Below, piece by piece: positions 60,046 to 64,000 of a DNA stretch of 64,000 bases. Source of the DNA: Allacma fusca (Eukaryota; Arthropoda; Collembola; Symphypleona; Sminthuridae). The number at the start of each line of letters is the position of its first letter. Position 1 is the stretch's first letter. The notes below the pieces were generated by a model. The model searched no databases. It saw nothing but the letters and a program-made list of their open reading frames with translations, and was not told the DNA's origin. The position numbers were made by a program, and so were the translations under genes. The stretch covers positions 24,056,001-24,120,000 of the forward strand of contig OX359246.1 in the NCBI GenBank assembly GCA_947179485.1, written 5' to 3'.

Positions 60046-61564
60046 ATGACTAAAACATCGTACGCGTTAATTTTTTGGGAAAAGGAAAATGCATACTCTG
60101 TTATTCATCGCCGGAAAATTTTATCCGGACTGGAAGGAGATTGTCTTGTTGGGAAAACGGTAATGGTGAGATGGGACAAGGAGGATCTTCCCGCTATGTT
60201 TATATCATTCGGTAATTGCAGAATGTTTATTAATATTTTTGAGTTATACTTTATTATATCACTAGTATTGACTATTTTGAATTAATTAATAGAATTATTA
60301 TTAATTCCTATTGCAGGAAGTAAAACAGATATGAAAGCACTTGAAGATGATAAAGTCAAGGATGTAAATAATGCATCTCTAATTCAAGGAGCCGAAGATA
60401 GTGAATTACCCAGCGCATCAACTATTGAGGTAAATGCAGTTCGGGTAGAACTTAGCTCCGATGATTACACTTGTATGATTGAAATAATGTTTTGTAGTGT
60501 TACAACGTTTTTCATATTTCAGAATCCAGAAACTACTCCAGAAAATGCAACTGATATGTCAAACATCACTGAAGGGGAGAATGGTTTTGCTTTGAGCGTT
60601 TTGTGTAACGACAGATCTGTTGCGCTCGCCCAAAATTCAGAAGTAAGCGTATTTATAACTGATTACATTTATTAACGGTAATATTTACCTTTTAGTCAAC
60701 TTTATTATAGTTTAACTATTGCAAATAATATCATTACGCATAGAAAACCTGCCAAAAGAACAATGCGGTGCTTATTCATTTATCAGTGATGTTTTCGTTA
60801 AGAGAAAATATAAAGATAGCGCTTTTATTTTATTTATTTGCCAGTAACAATTAGTTTTTAAGATACATGTTATAATAATTTAAATATTAAATGTTCATAG
60901 GACCAAAAAGATGAAAAGATTCGGAGTTTGGAAATGCAACTTGCTGCATTGGAAAAGCGCAACAGGGTGCTCAAAAGTATATGGTTGATTAAAAATACGC
61001 TTAAAGTAAAACTTTTAAGTGAACTTTTAAATTATTGATTTATAATTCAAATTTTTAGAGAGCTTCTCATCGACGCCAGTGGAAGGTGATACAAAAAAGA
61101 AGGATATCGGTGGGGGATTTCTGGTACCGGTTTCGTTTCTTACTTATATAAAATTAGGATTTCGAGATGACCCAGCTAAATATTTTCGCAAGCTCTTGTT
61201 TGATTCTGGATTGTTTGAATTGGAGACCATTGCTGAATCCTCGCTAACTGGAAAACCCTGTGCCCTTACTAAAACTTCTCGTCCAGCCTTGGATCAAAGG
61301 AAATTGAAGGTTATCAAAGGTATTTAATTATTTTTAATTTTATCACAATTACTCATTCTAGTATTGCACATTTTAGCTCGATGTTTTTGCAAAATGTTGC
61401 TCGTTTCGTTGTAAAATCATTCTCTGCACTAACTTCCAGATTACACTATCAAGACTTGTCATTTACAACCGAGGACCTTCGAAATTGCCGAATTTGAAAG
61501 AAAAATCAAAAATGTATGCTCTAATGCCCGAAAGATATTGAAGAAAAAATCCCAACAGTTTTAG
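60046..61564 (+). CDS. BEN-domain protein of the CACTA-like transposon, 6 exons, 295 aa
   Basis: Exons 60046-60211, 60317-60429, 60523-60642, 60901-61005, 61061-61319, 61440-61564, with GT-AG borders and consistent phases. The N-terminus (MTKTSYALIFWEKENAYSVI...) resembles the small domain found at the start of many arthropod BEN proteins. Next come an acidic linker and a short coiled coil in exon 4 (EKIRSLEMQLAALEKRNRV). The C-terminal BEN domain (about residues 190-290) shows GGGFLVPVSFL, KLLFDSGLFELETIAESSLT, LDQRKLKVIK and a basic tail. BEN domains bind DNA and recruit chromatin regulators. Here the protein probably assists or regulates transposition. A polyadenylation signal lies at 61650. 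The same gene is present in inverted orientation at 62990-64000. Confidence 0.8.
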
Positions 61565-61649
61565 TGTCTTTCGATACAGCTCACTTCAATATATTTTTTC
61601 AGCATGCTGCATTCACTGCATGTTAAGGGGGCACGTTTGCTTAATGTCT

Positions 61650-61655
61650 AATAAA
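61650..61655 (+). terminator. Polyadenylation signal of the BEN gene
   Basis: AATAAA about 85 bp downstream of the TAG stop of the BEN gene, inside the transposon. Confidence 0.6.
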
Positions 61656-61964
61656 ATATTTTTTCATACTGAATATTGGTTAAAACATTTTTGTATTTCT
61701 CACATCAAATAATTATTTAATCACATCCCCACATTAAGCATGTCATTGAAAATTAGTTTAATGCATCAAAAGTAGTTTTATTTCATCCTTCAGAATTGCA
61801 TCCTATGGGACGCGTTATATCAAACATTACCAATGGGAATTGCATATGGGAAAGGTTTACGGGCTGGCGCTCTATGGGTACGTATGTGGGATTTTCATCA
61901 AACGGCCCAACAACGTTCATACAGGGAGTTCCCTATATGCTTCCCATGAAAACGGTTGCGCGGG

Positions 61965-62164
61965 NNNNNNNNNNNNNNNNNNNNNNNNNNNNNNNNNNNN
62001 NNNNNNNNNNNNNNNNNNNNNNNNNNNNNNNNNNNNNNNNNNNNNNNNNNNNNNNNNNNNNNNNNNNNNNNNNNNNNNNNNNNNNNNNNNNNNNNNNNNN
62101 NNNNNNNNNNNNNNNNNNNNNNNNNNNNNNNNNNNNNNNNNNNNNNNNNNNNNNNNNNNNNNNN
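61965..62164. other. Assembly gap (200 N)
   Basis: Exactly 200 undetermined bases, a typical placeholder for a gap of unknown size. It starts right at the terminal GGG of the CACTA-like element and sits between inverted copies of that element, a configuration that assemblers resolve poorly. Confidence 0.95.
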
Positions 62165-62370
62165 TTACAGTTGTACTCGAGTTTCCTATTTGTCATTTTT
62201 TATAATTTTCTTAGTTTGCGTTTGAAAGTAGCTAATTTAAAATTATAATGAAAAAAGCAAGAACTTGCCTCTCAGTGTCTTCTGTTTTACCCTACTATTT
62301 TCATCAAACGGCCCAACAACGTTCATACAGGGAGTTCCCTATATGCTTCCCATGAAAACGGTTGCGCGGG
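62165..62370. mobile_element. Chimeric piece of the CACTA-like element
   Basis: 62165-62296 is the reverse complement of about 59667-59800, the transposase first exon and its upstream DNA. It joins directly to 62297-62370, a copy of the right end (61891-61964). The right terminal GGG is followed by TAGGCATTCC, which is authentic host flank. The piece is either an internally rearranged, non-autonomous derivative nested at this site or an assembly join. Confidence 0.7.
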
Positions 62371-62488
62371 TAGGCATTCCAAAATAAATGCACATGTACA
62401 GGGGATTTTAAAATTCGTTGAACTATTTTTGACAGGAATTTTCTAAATTATTGCCGGCCATTCAGGGAAAATTGTTTTGCAAACTTAT
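62371..62488. other. Host flank: DUF229-type downstream sequence
   Basis: This aligns with 51744-51860 (downstream of DUF229 gene 1), including TTTGACAGGAATTTTC. It is the right-hand continuation of the flank interrupted at 56951, and shows that all DNA from 56952 to 62370 was inserted into one site. Confidence 0.75.
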
Positions 62489-62589
62489 TTAGTATTGCAA
62501 GTTCACATGTGTTTTGTAAACGATGTTATAGGGAGCGTTTTCAGAATTTCTCATGCATCAAATCACTGCTGACGAGGAAGACCTGGACG
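62489..62589 (+). pseudogene. Relic of ABCC exon 14 with its intron border
   Basis: 62489-62532 resembles the end of intron 13 of ABCC copy B. From about 62533 the sequence GGAGCGTTTTCAGAATTTCT begins exon 14, reading GAFSEFLMHQITADEEDLD. One codon is missing relative to the intact genes (MHHIATADEED). The exon is cut after about 57 bp by the second CACTA-like copy. No other ABCC exon is visible in the remaining 1.4 kb. It is a fourth, probably broken ABCC unit, or the edge of one that continues beyond the insertion. Confidence 0.7.
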
Positions 62590-64000
62590 CCCGCGCAACC
62601 GTTTTCATGGGAAGCATAGAGGGAACTCCCTGTATGAACGTTGTTGGGCCGTTTGATGAAAATCCCACATACGTACCCATAGAGCGCCAGCCCGTAAACC
62701 TTTCCCATATGCAATTCCCATTGGTAATGTTTGATATAACGCGTCCCATAGGATGCAATTCTGAAGGATGAAATAAAACTACTTTTGATGCATTAAACTA
62801 ATTTTCAATGACATGCTTAATGTGGGGATGTGATTAAATAATTATTTGATGTGAGAAATACAAAAATGTTTTAACCAATATTCAGTATGAAAAAATATTT
62901 TATTAGACATTAAGCAAACGTGCCCCCTTAACATGCAGTGAATGCAGCATGCTGAAAAAATATATTGAAGTGAGCTGTATCGAAAGACACTAAAACTGTT
63001 GGGATTTTTTCTTCAATATCTTTCGGGCATTAGAGCATACATTTTTGATTTTTCTTTCAAATTCGGCAATTTCGAAGGTCCTCGGTTGTAAATGACAAGT
63101 CTTGATAGTGTAATCTGGAAGTTAGTGCAGAGAATGATTTTACAACGAAACGAGCAACATTTTGCAAAAACATCGAGCTAAAATGTGCAATACTAGAATG
63201 AGTAATTGTGATAAAATTAAAAATAATTAAATACCTTTGATAACCTTCAATTTCCTTTGATCCAAGGCTGGACGAGAAGTTTTAGTAAGGGCACAGGGTT
63301 TTCCAGTTAGCGAGGATTCAGCAATGGTCTCCAATTCAAACAATCCAGAATCAAACAAGAGCTTGCGAAAATATTTAGCTGGGTCATCTCGAAATCCTAA
63401 TTTTATATAAGTAAGAAACGAAACCGGTACCAGAAATCCCCCACCGATATCCTTCTTTTTTGTATCACCTTCCACTGGCGTCGATGAGAAGCTCTCTAAA
63501 AATTTGAATTATAAATCAATAATTTAAAAGTTCACTTAAAAGTTTTACTTTAAGCGTATTTTTAATCAACCATATACTTTTGAGCACCCTGTTGCGCTTT
63601 TCCAATGCAGCAAGTTGCATTTCCAAACTCCGAATCTTTTCATCTTTTTGGTCCTATGAACATTTAATATTTAAATTATTATAACATGTATCTTAAAAAC
63701 TAATTGTTACTGGCAAATAAATAAAATAAAAGCGCTATCTTTATATTTTCTCTTAACGAAAACATCACTGATAAATGAATAAGCACCGCATTGTTCTTTT
63801 GGCAGGTTTTCTATGCGTAATGATATTATTTGCAATAGTTAAACTATAATAAAGTTGACTAAAAGGTAAATATTACCGTTAATAAATGTAATCAGTTATA
63901 AATACGCTTACTTCTGAATTTTGGGCGAGCGCAACAGATCTGTCGTTACACAAAACGCTCAAAGCAAAACCATTCTCCCCTTCAGTGATGTTTGACATAT
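62590..64000. mobile_element. Second CACTA-like copy, inverted, running off the window
   Basis: It begins CCCGCGCAACCG. It is the reverse complement of 60554-61964 (coordinates sum to 124554) with at least one substitution near the end (CATAGAGGG against CATATAGGG), so it is not simply the same molecule read twice. The base pair before the end is CG, not TA, so the target preference may not be strict. The far end is outside the window. Confidence 0.85.
62990..64000 (-). CDS. BEN-domain protein gene, second copy, partial (exons 3-6)
   Basis: Mirror of the BEN gene at 60046-61564. Exons on the minus strand: 62990-63114 (last, with TAG), 63235-63493 (BEN core), 63549-63653 (coiled coil) and 63912 to beyond the window end. 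The BEN core translation is identical to the first copy, starting at 63475 with EGDTKKKDIGGGFLVP. The 5' part lies outside the window. No damage is seen. Confidence 0.8.

Larger units (their letters stand above)
56952..61964. mobile_element. CACTA/EnSpm-like (CMC) DNA transposon with transposase and BEN-domain genes
   Basis: The left end CCCGAGCACGTTTTTTGC and the right end (read inward) CCCGCGCAACCGTTTTCATG form imperfect inverted repeats. Subterminal TATGGGAA/TTCCCAT words recur for about 200 bp inside each end. The left flank ends in TA (56950-56951), and the right host flank after the gap begins with TA at 62371. The empty sister site at 51741-51755 has a single TA, so the target duplication is 2 bp. 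The element holds two divergent genes: a transposase on the minus strand and a BEN-domain protein on the plus strand. Both look intact and a sister copy differs very little, so it is young and possibly active. The gap touching its right end limits certainty. Confidence 0.8.

Noticed and set aside
61796-62771. Frames spanning the N gap and the 66-codon minus-strand frame over the transposon end and ABCC relic
   Set aside because: They are artefacts of undetermined bases and of reading through terminal repeat sequence into antisense ABCC. Not genes.

Overview
The window is animal nuclear DNA. It is AT-rich, its genes are split by many short GT-AG introns, and it carries several families of transposable elements. 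Insect-style ABCC (MRP1-like) transporters and DUF229 proteins point to an arthropod, probably a hexapod. I cannot name the species.

Layout. Positions 1-8876 hold no recognisable gene: AT-rich DNA with several minisatellites. Positions 8877-42060 hold three complete tandem ABCC1/MRP1-type genes on the + strand (A 8877-16764, B 21818-29173, C 34703-42060). Each has 24 coding exons with the same intron phases and encodes about 1,500 residues. Between A and B lies an unidentified exon-like patch (about 18.3-19.94 kb). Between B and C lies a decayed DUF229 gene (about 29.99-31.37 kb) followed by a Penelope-like fragment. The flanks match those of the intact DUF229 genes, so the ancestral repeat unit was [ABCC - DUF229].

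Positions 42061-55395: downstream of C sits a 5.2-kb hAT-type element (42629-47876, 8-bp target duplication) that encloses an LTR-element remnant with a gag-like reading frame. Two intact tandem DUF229 genes follow (48321-51410 and 52294-55395), each 5 coding exons and 681 residues, with a near-identical shared tract across intron 4.

Positions 55396-64000 are transposon-dominated. They hold a 1.2-kb non-autonomous hAT element (55623-56853), then a CACTA/EnSpm-like element (from 56952) with a 3-exon transposase gene and a divergent 6-exon BEN-domain gene sharing one 326-bp promoter interval. A 200-N assembly gap follows, then a chimeric piece of the same element. Next comes a relic ABCC exon 14 joined to DUF229-type flank, and a second inverted copy of the BEN half that runs off the end.

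The ABCC proteins are expected to export glutathione-, glucuronide- or sulfate-conjugated compounds. The DUF229 proteins are membrane-anchored, sulfatase-fold ectoproteins of unknown substrate. Local amplification, patchy gene conversion and repeated transposon insertion shaped the locus. The most unusual object is the head-to-head transposase/BEN element, whose ends are fixed by a paralogous empty site inside the same window.
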